Of a stretch of 64,000 bases of DNA, positions 26,973 to 36,266 are shown in pieces (position 1 is the stretch's first letter; each line of letters starts with the position of its first letter). Location: contig CAWAPS010000032.1 of the NCBI GenBank assembly GCA_963783945.1, positions 124,001 through 188,000 of the forward strand, read 5' to 3'. The notes under the pieces were generated by a model. The model ran no database searches. It had not been told where the DNA came from and saw nothing but the letters and a program-made list of their open reading frames with translations. The translations under genes and the position numbers were made by a program. The stretch comes from CAWAPS01 sp963783945 (GTDB taxonomy: Bacteria; Actinomycetota; Acidimicrobiia; Acidimicrobiales; Palsa-688).

Positions 26973-27464
26973 TCACGTCGTCTTCACCAGGGCCGCCAGC
27001 GCCGGCCCGGCGAGGCGGAAGATGGACCATTCGTCCTGGGCTTGGGCCCCGATCGAGCGGTAGAAGCGGATGGACGGGGCGTTCCAGTCCAGCACCGCCC
27101 ATTCCAGCCGGGCATAGCCTCGCCTGGCGCACTCCCGGGCCAGCTCCACCAGGAGGGCCCGGCCCAAGCCTTTGCCCCGATGCGCTGGCTGCACGAATAG
27201 GTCCTCCAGATAGATCCCATGCACTCCACGCCACGTAGAGAAGTTGCGAAACCACAGGGCGCAGCCGACCACTTCGCCCTCGACGACGGCCACATGACCG
27301 AACAGCGCCGGCGTTCCCTCGTACAAGGCGGATTGGAGCTGGGCCGCGCTCAGAGCGCACTCGTCGGCGGCCCGCTCATATTCGGCCAGCTGGTGAACCA
27401 GCCCGACGACAGCGGGAACATCCGATTCTTCGATCCGTCTGATCTGCCCATCTAAGGCGTTCAT
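26973..27464 (-). CDS. GNAT-family N-acetyltransferase
   Basis: 163 residues from ATG 27464 (a TTG at 27482 would add six). The acetyl-CoA pyrophosphate loop is V-Q-P-A-H-R-G-K-G-L-G-R, preceded by GIYLEDLFV and followed by ARLEWAVLDWNAPSIRFYRSIGA, which is the pattern of spermidine/diamine N-acetyltransferase-like (SAT) members. The acceptor cannot be named with certainty. It stands between the OsmC gene (convergent) and the minus-strand cysteine-peptidase-like gene upstream. Confidence 0.87.
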   Translation of the reverse strand: MNALDGQIRRIEESDVPAVVGLVHQLAEYERAADECALSAAQLQSALYEGTPALFGHVAVVEGEVVGCALWFRNFSTWRGVHGIYLEDLFVQPAHRGKGLGRALLVELARECARRGYARLEWAVLDWNAPSIRFYRSIGAQAQDEWSIFRLAGPALAALVKTT

Positions 27465-27525
27465 TCCTGCATTGTGTCGCAATTGTCAGCCCCACCCCGC
27501 CCCGGCGGGGGGACGCCAGAGCCGG

Positions 27526-28296
27526 TCAGCCGCCTCCCTTTCCGCCCAGGGCGGTGATAGCGGCGAGCAGGGCGGGCATGTCCAGTTGGGCCGCCTCATC
27601 CTCGGTGGTAACGATGGCCCAGGCCTCGTCGAGACAGGCGGCGGTCCATTGCTCGGTCGACTGCTGCAGCGCCCCCCAGGTCACCCAGGTGTCGGTCTGT
27701 TGACCATCGGACTTCACCTTGACGATGCAGTGCCCGTCATTCGGGTCGGGCTTCTCGCCATTCGCCACCGTCCAAGGCTGACCTTTACCAAATAGATCGT
27801 CGGCGTCGTCGGTGAGGTTGACGCCGACATACAGGCCATGGAATGCCGCCATCGCGGCGTCGCACGCAGCTTGGTCCGCGTGGTCAACCGGGGCGAAGGC
27901 CTTGATCGTTCCCGCGTTGAACCAAGACAGGAGCAGGTCGGCGATATTCGCCCCGTTGTCCTGGCCGTGGTCGTAGGTCAGGTACTCGGTGACCAGTTGA
28001 TCCGTCGTCTCCCAGGTCTCGGTCTCCCCGCCGCAGGCCGCCTTGGCCATACGAAGGTGTTGACGGCCGGCAAACGTGCAGTCCCCGACGGGCTGGCCGC
28101 CATTGACGTGCAGAGTCGGATCGGGGCCGTTGCCGAGCATCTGCCAATCAGTGATTCCGCCAGAGACATCGACCGGATACGAGGGCGGGGGCAGTGGCGC
28201 CTTCAAGTAGCTCGCGAGGTACTGGATGTTGAACCGCTGACCTGGTGGCTTCACGGGGAGACGCCCTCGGAGCCCGGGAACACGCGGGTCAGTCAT
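27526..28296 (-). CDS. Papain-like (C1/C39-type) cysteine-peptidase-like protein, phage-associated family
   Basis: 256 residues. W-Q-M-L-G-N...V-G-D-C-T (Cys73) and later N-D-G-H-C (His189), V-T-W-G (about 205-208) follow the spacing of the papain-like Cys-His pair, as in a family often found in actinobacteriophages and in bacterial genomes (M-L-G-N...G-D-C). No signal peptide, but a short basic, Pro-rich N terminus. Role unknown: it could be a peptidase, an amidase, or an inactive binder. No phage structural genes surround it. An inverted GC-rich repeat (27495-27510) after the stop may be its terminator. Confidence 0.6.
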   Translation of the reverse strand: MTDPRVPGLRGRLPVKPPGQRFNIQYLASYLKAPLPPPSYPVDVSGGITDWQMLGNGPDPTLHVNGGQPVGDCTFAGRQHLRMAKAACGGETETWETTDQLVTEYLTYDHGQDNGANIADLLLSWFNAGTIKAFAPVDHADQAACDAAMAAFHGLYVGVNLTDDADDLFGKGQPWTVANGEKPDPNDGHCIVKVKSDGQQTDTWVTWGALQQSTEQWTAACLDEAWAIVTTEDEAAQLDMPALLAAITALGGKGGG

Positions 28297-28466
28297 GTCA
28301 GATCTCCATTTCCTTTGGCGATTTCAGAGAGCGTGCGCCAGACGATAGACGCTTGCCGCGGATCAGCGGGTATGGATCAACCAAACAGTCAAAATACGGA
28401 CTGCCCGGAAAACGGGACTCGAGACCGTCCGGAGTCCAGTTGGCTGGCCGTACACTTTTCGGGCAA

Positions 28467-29090
28467 TTACCCGATGGTGTGATCCACATCGACGGGCGGA
28501 AGGTGCTCCACCTCTTGTCTGGTCATGTTGAGGCGGATGCCGTCCTCGACACTCGTCACCGCTCCGATCGGAATGGCCACGTCTTTGCGGCCCCAGAGGT
28601 GCCCCTCTTGTAGAAGCACATGGGTTACGTGGCGGGTTCCCGGATCGACAACGAGCCCCTTGACTTGGCCTATGTTGCCGTCGCTGGCATGGACCTGCTC
28701 GCCCCGCTGCACGGCCACCTCACCCAATGGCAGAGTGTCGTAGGTGACAGGTTGGGTGCCATTCCCTCCGTAGTAGGGCCAGGAGAGCACCTCGCCTCGT
28801 GCATAGTTGTCGTAGCCCTCGACACCTGGAAGGAACCTGGTTTCCTCGGCGTGACCGAGTTGTTCGAAGTCGGTCAGGGAGCATCGCAGTCGAATGGTTC
28901 GGCTGTCCGCTCCGGGCTCGACCAGATCCAGAGGAACGAGCCGACCCAGTCCGTGCCGATGCGTGGGTTCGACTACGAGGTGGGTCACGGACCGGGCAAC
29001 CGGGTCGACCACTACTTGGGTGACCTCGCCGCACACGCCGTCGGTACAGCTGGCTTCAGCTCCGATCGCGAACTCCGCGCTCTCTGCCAT
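28467..29090 (-). CDS. Two-domain PRC-barrel protein
   Basis: 207 residues from ATG 29090 (MAESAEFAIG). Two halves each contain a PRC-barrel-like strand set: first FAIGAEASCTDGVCGEVTQVVVDPVARSVTHLVVEP, second GEQVHASDGNIGQVKGLVVDPGTRHVTHVLLQEGHLWGRKDVAIPI. The internal repeat with V-D-P and T-H-V/L is plain. PRC-barrel domains occur in photosynthetic reaction-centre H subunits and ribosome maturation factor RimM, and in many stress-related bacterial proteins of unknown function. The gene is single, with 112-bp and 170-bp gaps around it. Confidence 0.85.
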   Translation of the reverse strand: MAESAEFAIGAEASCTDGVCGEVTQVVVDPVARSVTHLVVEPTHRHGLGRLVPLDLVEPGADSRTIRLRCSLTDFEQLGHAEETRFLPGVEGYDNYARGEVLSWPYYGGNGTQPVTYDTLPLGEVAVQRGEQVHASDGNIGQVKGLVVDPGTRHVTHVLLQEGHLWGRKDVAIPIGAVTSVEDGIRLNMTRQEVEHLPPVDVDHTIG

Positions 29091-29208
29091 GACCAACCTC
29101 CGTCATCTCCGTGGAATCCTGCGAGGCCAGGCCGGCAGGCCCGAGCTGGCTGGTATGGATGGCGGCGATGCTACCAGCGAGCTCACCCTGGTTCGGAAGC
29201 CGTACGGC

Positions 29209-30546
29209 TCAGTGGGGCCAGACGATCCGGTTTCGCCCCGCGTGCTTGCCCTCGAGCAGCAATGAGTTGACTTCGGTCACGACCTCCTTGGTGCCCGGGT
29301 GACGAAAGCCCGCTTGGAGTACACCGACCGTGACGGTGAGGACCCCGCCCGGGTTGCCAGGATGCTCGATGGCAAGCTGCTCGATCCTCGCCCGGATCCG
29401 TTCGGCCGCCACCACCGCTTCCCGGAGGTCCGCGCCCGGGAGCAGGACGGCAAATTGCTCGTCGCCGTAGCAGTAGGCGCGGTCGCCCTGCCTCACGTTG
29501 CCTCTAATCGTCTGGGCCACGGCTCGGAGAACCCGCTGACCACCGGAGCGACGAAAACGCTCGTTGTAGTCGTGAAAGTGATCGATGTCAGCGAGCAACA
29601 GGGCGTACCGCTCGCCCGAACGGCTGCGCCGGGCGTGCAGCTGAAGGTGGTCGGCATCAAATGCCATCCCGTTGGGAAGGCCGGTTTGGGCGTCGATCAT
29701 GACGGCTTCGCTCAGCCGCTGGTTTTCGAGTCGCAGCTCCTCCACCTCGCTGGCCAGGCTGTCGAGGTCGTATCGGCGAGCATGGGCCCAGTCGTCGAGA
29801 GAGCTGCTGTACATGTCGACGCGGCCCCCACCCATCACCTTGGCCCGGTACATGGTGAGGTCGGCGTGGCGCAGGACTGCGTCTGGCCGGTGGCGCTCAC
29901 CCAGCATGACCACAGCGACAGATGCCGAAACGCCAATCGATCCCCCCTCTGTCGCCACGGGATCACCTGTGGCACAAAGCACCCGTTGTGCCGTCGATAC
30001 GGCGGCATCGGCTGTCGTGTCGTCCAGCACAACCATGAATTCATCGCCGCCGGTCCGAAATGCCGACCCACCGGGCGTGACCACGCTCACGAGACGACGA
30101 GCCGTCGCTCGTAGCACCTCGTCGCCGGCGGAAGTCCCGAACGTTTCGTTGACCGATTTGAATCGGTCGATGTCGATTACGAGCAGTGCCGGGCAGGGCT
30201 CTCCGCCGGGCGTGTCGGCCATCGTCCGGTCGAGTCGGTCCTTGATGCTCAGACGGGCTCCGAGTTGCGTGAGGTCGTCGAGCAGAAGGCAGTCATGGCA
30301 CCCGGTCCCGCCCCGAGCCGGCTGCCCGCCCGCCGAACCGTCGCGGCCGGGGCGGGGGTGGCGGCGGAAAAGCCGGCCCATCCAGGATGATCCGGTCACG
30401 GGGCCCCCTCGGGTCCTCTCATTGCCCAACCCTTCTCCATCGCCCTCTCGGTATCGGATGCCCGCCCGGTGGAGTTGAGTGCTCGCCCTCCGGAGGTCCT
30501 CTGCTGATCTCCCGGCGGCGATCGATTGCGCAATGTACGGGTGCAC
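29209..30546 (-). CDS. Tandem GGDEF protein (diguanylate cyclase plus degenerate GGDEF domain)
   Basis: 445 residues. The N terminus (MHPYIAQSIAAGRSAEDLRRA) is a short helix seen in several actinobacterial proteins. Domain 1 (about 88-250) has an intact G-G-D-E-F at 166-170 and a D-I-D-R-F-K GTP-site strand but no R-x-x-D inhibitory site at the expected place. A helical linker (about 255-285) joins domain 2 (about 287-440), which has G-D-E-Q-F (361-365) instead of GGDEF but keeps R-Q-G-D (352-355) at the canonical I-site spacing. Domain 1 should make c-di-GMP from two GTP; domain 2 may bind it as a regulator. No membrane segment or sensor domain is visible. Confidence 0.9.
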   Translation of the reverse strand: MHPYIAQSIAAGRSAEDLRRASTQLHRAGIRYREGDGEGLGNERTRGGPVTGSSWMGRLFRRHPRPGRDGSAGGQPARGGTGCHDCLLLDDLTQLGARLSIKDRLDRTMADTPGGEPCPALLVIDIDRFKSVNETFGTSAGDEVLRATARRLVSVVTPGGSAFRTGGDEFMVVLDDTTADAAVSTAQRVLCATGDPVATEGGSIGVSASVAVVMLGERHRPDAVLRHADLTMYRAKVMGGGRVDMYSSSLDDWAHARRYDLDSLASEVEELRLENQRLSEAVMIDAQTGLPNGMAFDADHLQLHARRSRSGERYALLLADIDHFHDYNERFRRSGGQRVLRAVAQTIRGNVRQGDRAYCYGDEQFAVLLPGADLREAVVAAERIRARIEQLAIEHPGNPGGVLTVTVGVLQAGFRHPGTKEVVTEVNSLLLEGKHAGRNRIVWPH

Positions 30547-30828
30547 GTTCAGGGGACGCCGTCGCCGGCCGGGAATCCGTCGCCGGTCCCGGGAAGGTAA
30601 GAACCGACCAGCCGGTGACTCCCGAGTTGGCGTTGCCAGCGGAGGGTACCCTCGGTCTCCCCGGGGCGCTCGGCATCAAGCAGTCGCTCCTGTAGATAGA
30701 CCGCGTCCCGCCAGCCTCGCACGGTGACGGTGGCAACCCTCTCCGCCAGCCGGGTTAAAGATCCGGCCAGAGCAATGCCCACTCTAACCGCTACTCCGTT
30801 GCGGACGATATCGCTACTCTTGTACCTC

Positions 30829-32250
30829 ATGAATTACGATAGCACTACTGCGGCCGCTCTGGTCGGGTGGTTGCGCCAGGAAATCGCCCGGAGGCGTCCC
30901 GGCGATCGCCTCCCGTCCACCCGGTGGCTGGTGGACAAACATCACGTGAGTCCCGTGACTGTCTCCCGCGCCCTCGCCGTCCTCGGAGCCGAAGGGCTGG
31001 TGGACAGCCGGCCCGGGATCGGAACGTTCGTCGCCCTGGCGCCGAGCAAGCGCGATCCCGTCGACTACTCATGGCAGACGGCGACTCTCGCGGAGCGGTC
31101 GATCAGCGTCGAGGGACTGTCGCCGCTCATCGACCCGCCTCACGACGACAGCCTGGTCTCACTTGCCACCGGCTACCTGCACTCGTCGCTCGTACCGGTC
31201 CGGGCGTTGAGCGCGGCTATGAACCGCGCCATCCAGCGACCTGATGCCTGGGAGCGCCCGCCCACAGCCGGGATCCACGCTTTGAGATCGTGGTTCGCTC
31301 AGACCGCCGGTCCGGGCATCGACGCCCGGGACGTGCTGATCACGGGAGGGGGCCAAGGCGCGATTTCGGCTTGCTTTCGCGCCCTCGTGCCATCCGGGGC
31401 GCCACTGCTGGTGGAGTCCCCTACCTACCCCGGAGCCCTGGCGGTGGCCCGGGCGGCTGGGATACGCCCGGTCCCTGTCCCTACCGACGACCAAGGTGTC
31501 ATACCGGAATTGCTGGGCGAGGCCTTCCACCGGACGGGCGCCCAGGCCTTCTACTGCCAGCCGACGTACCGCAACCCGAGCGGGACGGTGCTGGCCGGGG
31601 CCCGGCGGGCAGCAGTGCTCGGTTCCGCGGCCGCCGCCCGGGCGTTCGTGATCGAGGACGACTTCGCCCGATGGTTGTCGCACGGGGAGCGGCCCCCCCC
31701 GCCCCTTCTCGCCGACGACGACGCCGGCAGAGTCGTCTACATCACCTCGCTCACCAAGGTGGCTTCTCCGAGCCTCCGGGTCGGGGCCCTGATCGCACGC
31801 GGCCCGGTGGCCCGCCGCCTGCAGGACACCCGGGTGGTGGATGACATGTTCGTGCCCCGCCCGATTCAGGAAGCCGCGCTCGAGCTGGTCAGCCGCCCCG
31901 TTTGGGAACGCCACCTCCGCGATCTCGCCAGAGCGCTTGACCAACGCAGCCAGGTTCTCGCTCGCGCTCTGCTGACGCACGCGCCTTTGGTCAGCTTCTC
32001 CCGGCCCAATGGAGGCATGCACCTATGGGTTCGGCTCCCGCCGGCTCTCGATGAGACCGAGGTCGCTCTCGCCGCCCGGCGCGCCGGTGTGCTGATCCTG
32101 GCGGGACGTCCGTTCTTTCCGGCCGAACCGTCGGCGCCTCATGTTCGCATCACTTTCTCCGCGGCGGCGACGGAGGCGGATCTGGATCTCGGTGTACGGC
32201 GCCTGGCGGCCGCCGCACCGGTGCTGACCGGTGAGGGGTCGCCGGCCTAG
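30829..32250 (+). CDS. MocR/GntR-type regulator with aminotransferase domain
   Basis: 473 residues from ATG 30829. Residues 1-70 are a GntR winged helix (LVGWLRQEIARRRPGDRLPSTRWLV, VTVSRALAVLGAEGLVDSRPGIGTF). The rest is a fold-type I PLP aminotransferase: LITGGGQGAIS, ESPTYPG, YCQPTYRNPSG, V-I-E-D-D-F, then S-L-T-K-V-A-S-P with the Lys that should hold PLP, and a final R-I-T-F-S. MocR proteins use PLP or aminated ligands as effectors, and often control vitamin B6, GABA or taurine genes. It is divergent from the GGDEF gene across a 282-bp gap. The target is not evident: neighbouring genes are unrelated. Confidence 0.92.
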   Translation: MNYDSTTAAALVGWLRQEIARRRPGDRLPSTRWLVDKHHVSPVTVSRALAVLGAEGLVDSRPGIGTFVALAPSKRDPVDYSWQTATLAERSISVEGLSPLIDPPHDDSLVSLATGYLHSSLVPVRALSAAMNRAIQRPDAWERPPTAGIHALRSWFAQTAGPGIDARDVLITGGGQGAISACFRALVPSGAPLLVESPTYPGALAVARAAGIRPVPVPTDDQGVIPELLGEAFHRTGAQAFYCQPTYRNPSGTVLAGARRAAVLGSAAAARAFVIEDDFARWLSHGERPPPPLLADDDAGRVVYITSLTKVASPSLRVGALIARGPVARRLQDTRVVDDMFVPRPIQEAALELVSRPVWERHLRDLARALDQRSQVLARALLTHAPLVSFSRPNGGMHLWVRLPPALDETEVALAARRAGVLILAGRPFFPAEPSAPHVRITFSAAATEADLDLGVRRLAAAAPVLTGEGSPA

Positions 32251-32360
32251 ACCGCCTCCCGGCGGCAGGAAGCCGAAACCGTGACGGTCCGCGGCCCAGC
32301 GATCCGATGGGCCGTCCGGGATGTGACCAGATAACACTCCAGCTTGAATAGTTTCGTTTC

Positions 32361-33668
32361 GTGCAACTGAAGTGCGCGGGCTGCGGAGCCGAGGTCTCGG
32401 AGTTCGCCGCCCGCTGCCCAGGGTGCCGCCGTAGTACTGATGACGCCGAGTGCGTTGACCCGGATACCGTCCGGGTGAGCCCCGGGCGGCCCGGACCGGC
32501 TGACGGCGAGGGAGCGTCAGGCGGGAGTCCCCGGCGCCCGGACCGCCGGCGCCCGGACCGCCGGCGAGGCCGGAGGGTTGGGCTGACTACCGCCGTCGCG
32601 GCTGCCGCCGTGCTGGCGTCGGTTGTCGGCATCCGCGTCGCATCGGGAACGCCTCATGGGGGCGGGGCCGGCCGGGTCCTGTCGGTCGACTTCAACGGGA
32701 TCGTGGTCACCAGCGACCCCGAGGGAACCCAACAGATGTGGTTGTCGCCGTTCGGGGTATTCCAGGACCAAGGCCTGGTAGTGGCGCAGGACAACCGCTT
32801 TCTGGCGACCAGTACCGGCCGGCTGATAGCAGTTCACCACAACACGCTGGCTGCAACCAGGGTGGCGGCGGTCATCGGGTCCATGGCCCTGTTCGGCTTC
32901 AGCGACCACGACGCCGCGCTGGTCGGGCTCGAGCCCGAGGGTCCCCAGGCGCGCCAGACCATCGAGGTGGTCGGTCTGACAGACGGAGGAGCCATGGCGC
33001 TGGGAAATGCCGCCGAAGTGGCCGGCGACCCCCAACGGCTCGGAGCGTTCGCGACGGTCGCCGCCGAAAGCCAGCCCGGAGGGCCTCCTCCGCCCGGCGG
33101 GTACGCAGGGGAAGCCGATGGGCGCGTCGAGTTGCGCGACTACGGAGAGCCGGCCGTTTTGCTGGCTACATCGGCGCGGCTCGAGGCCGACCTGCACCAA
33201 GAACCGGGACCGGTGAACCTGGAGGTGGTCCCCGACCGGCAAGGCGACAGGGTCGCCGTGATGGTGAACCCGACGTCGGTGGGTAACCGGACGGTGGGAA
33301 TGGTGGTCCTCGACCGGGCCGGAAGAGTACTCGGGGCGGTACCAGCCAGAGCCGGCCCGCTCGAGTACAGCCAGCCGGCGTGGTCACCGGACGGTACATC
33401 ACTCGTGTACCCATCGATGGCCCGGGGCGTGGCCGCCTTATCGGTCTGGAGGATCGGCGGCCCCACCTACACCCGGGCCGCGCCCGATCTGGGGGCCAGT
33501 TTCGGCTATTGCCTGTGGGCCACGACCGGTACCCGCTTCCTCTGCGCATCCACCGCCTTTGGACCCGGCCAGACGGCGCTGTGGGTGGTAGGGGACGCCA
33601 GACGGGGGCCCCTTCGTAAGTATCCGGCCGCCGGAGTCCCGCTCGCCTGGTTGTCATCCGCCGCTTGA
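32361..33668 (+). CDS. Zinc-ribbon, single-pass membrane protein with beta-propeller-like outer domain
   Basis: 435 residues from GTG 32361. The N terminus has a zinc ribbon C5-x2-C8...C19-x2-C22 followed by an Arg/Pro-rich basic stretch with a short repeat, then one hydrophobic segment at 73-94. The remaining 340 residues lie outside the membrane by the positive-inside rule and contain repeated strands such as PAWSPDGTSLVYPSM and ADGRVELRD, resembling TolB/WD40-type propeller blades. No known enzyme motif. It is followed by the convergent MMPL gene. A sensor or assembly role is possible, but there is no direct indication. Confidence 0.7.
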   Translation: MQLKCAGCGAEVSEFAARCPGCRRSTDDAECVDPDTVRVSPGRPGPADGEGASGGSPRRPDRRRPDRRRGRRVGLTTAVAAAAVLASVVGIRVASGTPHGGGAGRVLSVDFNGIVVTSDPEGTQQMWLSPFGVFQDQGLVVAQDNRFLATSTGRLIAVHHNTLAATRVAAVIGSMALFGFSDHDAALVGLEPEGPQARQTIEVVGLTDGGAMALGNAAEVAGDPQRLGAFATVAAESQPGGPPPPGGYAGEADGRVELRDYGEPAVLLATSARLEADLHQEPGPVNLEVVPDRQGDRVAVMVNPTSVGNRTVGMVVLDRAGRVLGAVPARAGPLEYSQPAWSPDGTSLVYPSMARGVAALSVWRIGGPTYTRAAPDLGASFGYCLWATTGTRFLCASTAFGPGQTALWVVGDARRGPLRKYPAAGVPLAWLSSAA

Positions 33669-33706
33669 TCCGTGGCCCGCGCCTCGCCTGGCGGCACGGG
33701 CGGCGG

Positions 33707-36012
33707 TCAGGTCGCGGTGTCGGCCGCCACCTCCGTTTCGACGATCTCCTCCGGCTCTCCGATTTGTGATGGCCACCAGTTCCAGCGGCCGAGGAGGGCC
33801 ACGACCGACGGCACGATGAGGGTGCGCACGAGGAACGTGTCCATCAGGATCCCGATCGCCAGCCCGAAGCCGATGTCGCGCACCTGACTCCCCCCGCTCC
33901 GCGCCCACCGGCGAAGGCCAGCACGGCGAAGGATCCGGCGAGAACCAGCCCGGCGGATGTCACGGTCGGCCCGGTCCGGCCGACGGCCCGGACGACAGCC
34001 TCGCGAAGGGGCCGGCGGTGGGCCTCCTCCCTGATCCTGGTCATTACCAGGATGTTGTAGTCCTCGCCCAGCGCGAGCAGGAAGATGAACATGAGGAACG
34101 GCAGGATGAAAGTGAGCCCACCCTGACCTCCGATGTCTATGAAGACGATGGTCGAAACGCCGAGGGCGGCCAAGTAGGAGAGGGCGACGCTCACTATCAG
34201 GTACAACGGGGCTATCGCACTGCGCAGAACCAGGGCGAGCAGCACGGCGATGGCGAGGATGGCCACCGGTACGATCCGCAACAGATCGCTGGTGGACGTG
34301 CTCGAAATGTCGTAGAGCGCAGCAGCCTGACCCGCGAGCCCGCTGTCGACCGCGCCCGAACGCTGGGCTGCGTCGCTGACCACGGCACGAATATGGGGCG
34401 TGGACTGAAGCGCTTCCGTGCTCGACTGGGCCCCGGCGGTCAGCGTGGCCTGGAACTGGGCGGTCCGTCCGTCCTCGCTGATGTAGCCGGCCGTCGCCCG
34501 GTAAGCGTCGTAGAGGTCGCGATCAACGGAGCTCGACGGGGACGGCACGGCGGGAAGTGCGCCCGGTGGTCCGAGCTCGCGGTGCAGCTGGACCAGCTCG
34601 CTCGGAGTTATCGCCGTCCCGTTGGGGTTCAGCGGCCCCGATAGCCGGCTGAAGTCACCCGAGGCCTGCAGGGCGGACTCCGCGGTGGCGATGGGTTCGG
34701 CGTTGGCCCAAAGGGGCTCCGGGTACTGGAATACGAGGAGCGCCGGGTTGGCGCTGGTCTCCGGGAAGTGCTCGGCGAGCAGCTGATTGCCGGCGGCCGC
34801 GTCGCTCCCGGCGGGCGCGGCGATGGATCCGCCGAATCCGCCGGAGCTGTATCCCAGGGCGGCCAGGGCCAGGATGCCGAAGAGAGCGACTCCCGAGCAC
34901 AGGGTGACCAGCGGCCGGCGCACCAGACGGGCCGCTACCCGGCCCCACGCGCCTTCCCGCTCCCCGCCCTGGTTCAGCCCCGACGGCCAGAACAACGCCC
35001 GTCCGAAGATGGCAAGCAAGGCCGGCAGAAGAGTGAGCCCGGCGATGAGCATCACAGCTACTCCGACCGCGAGTGGGATCCCCAGATCGCGGTACAGACC
35101 GAAACTGGCGAGCAAGAGGGTCAGCAGGGCCACGATCACGGTCCCGGCCGAAGCGCTGATCGATTCGCCCACCCTGACCAGGGCCCGCACCACCGCCTCA
35201 CGGGGCCCCAATCCGGTCCGGATCTCCTCCCGGACGCGAAAAACCAGAAACAGCCCGTAGTCGGTTCCGGCCCCGAGTAGCAAGACGATGAGCAGGAGCT
35301 GGGTGATCTGGGAGACCTTGAGCCCGTGGGCGCCGAGACCGCCGATGAATCGCATCGAGACGGCGAGGGCGAACACCGGCGGGATGAGAGTGACCAGCGG
35401 CGCGAGCAGCGCCCGGAACACGATGAGAAGCAGCACGACGATGAACAGGATGGAAAGCGCCTGAATCTGCTTTCCCGTCTTCTGCGAGTTGGTGTTGTTG
35501 GCCACGTTGGTGGCCACGTTCCCGGCCACGTGCACATCCAGACCTGGTGGGGCCCCGATGTGGTCGAAGGTGGCGATGATGTCATTGACGACCTTCGTCT
35601 GGGCTGACACGTCTGTGACGTTGACGTCGGCGATGTTGAGGACCTGGGCCGCCTGCCCGTCTTTGGACACGCTGAGCAGCCTCGCTGACGTCACATGCGG
35701 AACGGACCGGAGGGCCCCCACCAGCCGGGCGAGGGCCGCCTCGTCCGCCGGCGTCAGCATCGAGCCGGATCGGGCGGCGACCACGTAGATCTGGCTGGTC
35801 GAGGTGGGGCTGCCGAGGATGGGCGCGGCCAGGTCGGCGGCCCGGACGCTCGGGGAGCTGGAAGGTAGGAACTGGCTGTTGTTGGAGTTCACCTCGCTGC
35901 CCAGCGAGGGGAGGGTGATGGCCGAGACGACGATGAGCGCGATCCAGGCACCGACTACGAGAAAACGGAACCGCACGACCGCCCGGCCCAGCCCTGAAAA
36001 GAGTCGGTCCAC
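33707..36012 (-). CDS. MMPL-family RND transporter, apparent frameshift near the 3' end
   Basis: From GTG 36012 (VDRLFSGLGRAVVRFR) the product has the MMPL layout: a first transmembrane helix, an outer loop of about 150 residues, six helices (with G-T-D-Y-G-L-F-L), a second outer domain, and a second helix set containing G-E-D-Y-N-I-L-V. The reading frame is lost at about 33890-33895, in a run of six C on the plus strand. Restoring one base continues as VRDIGFGLAIGILMDTFLVRTL and ends at TGA 33707-33709, the standard MMPL C terminus. Without the repair, the last helices are missing. MMPL proteins export lipids or hydrophobic compounds. Treat as frameshifted or as an assembly error. Confidence 0.88.
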
Positions 36013-36266
36013 GGCCCCCGAGCCTGGCACAGCGGGGGCCCGGGCAAGACATCGGCGGTCCCATCGAGTCTGCCCCGTGATCCGCCAGGGGGTCGGCTGG
36101 TCGAGCGGTCGAATCGCCCCGACGAACCCCGGCACCAAGTCCTATGTCAGAGGAAGGCTGATGTGAACCGGTTGGCGCCGTAGGCGGCGAACCATCCTGG
36201 CCCGAAGCGTCGCTTGCCCCCGGCCATTCTGCGAACCGGTTTGAACGGGCAAGGAGCCGGCGTCCC

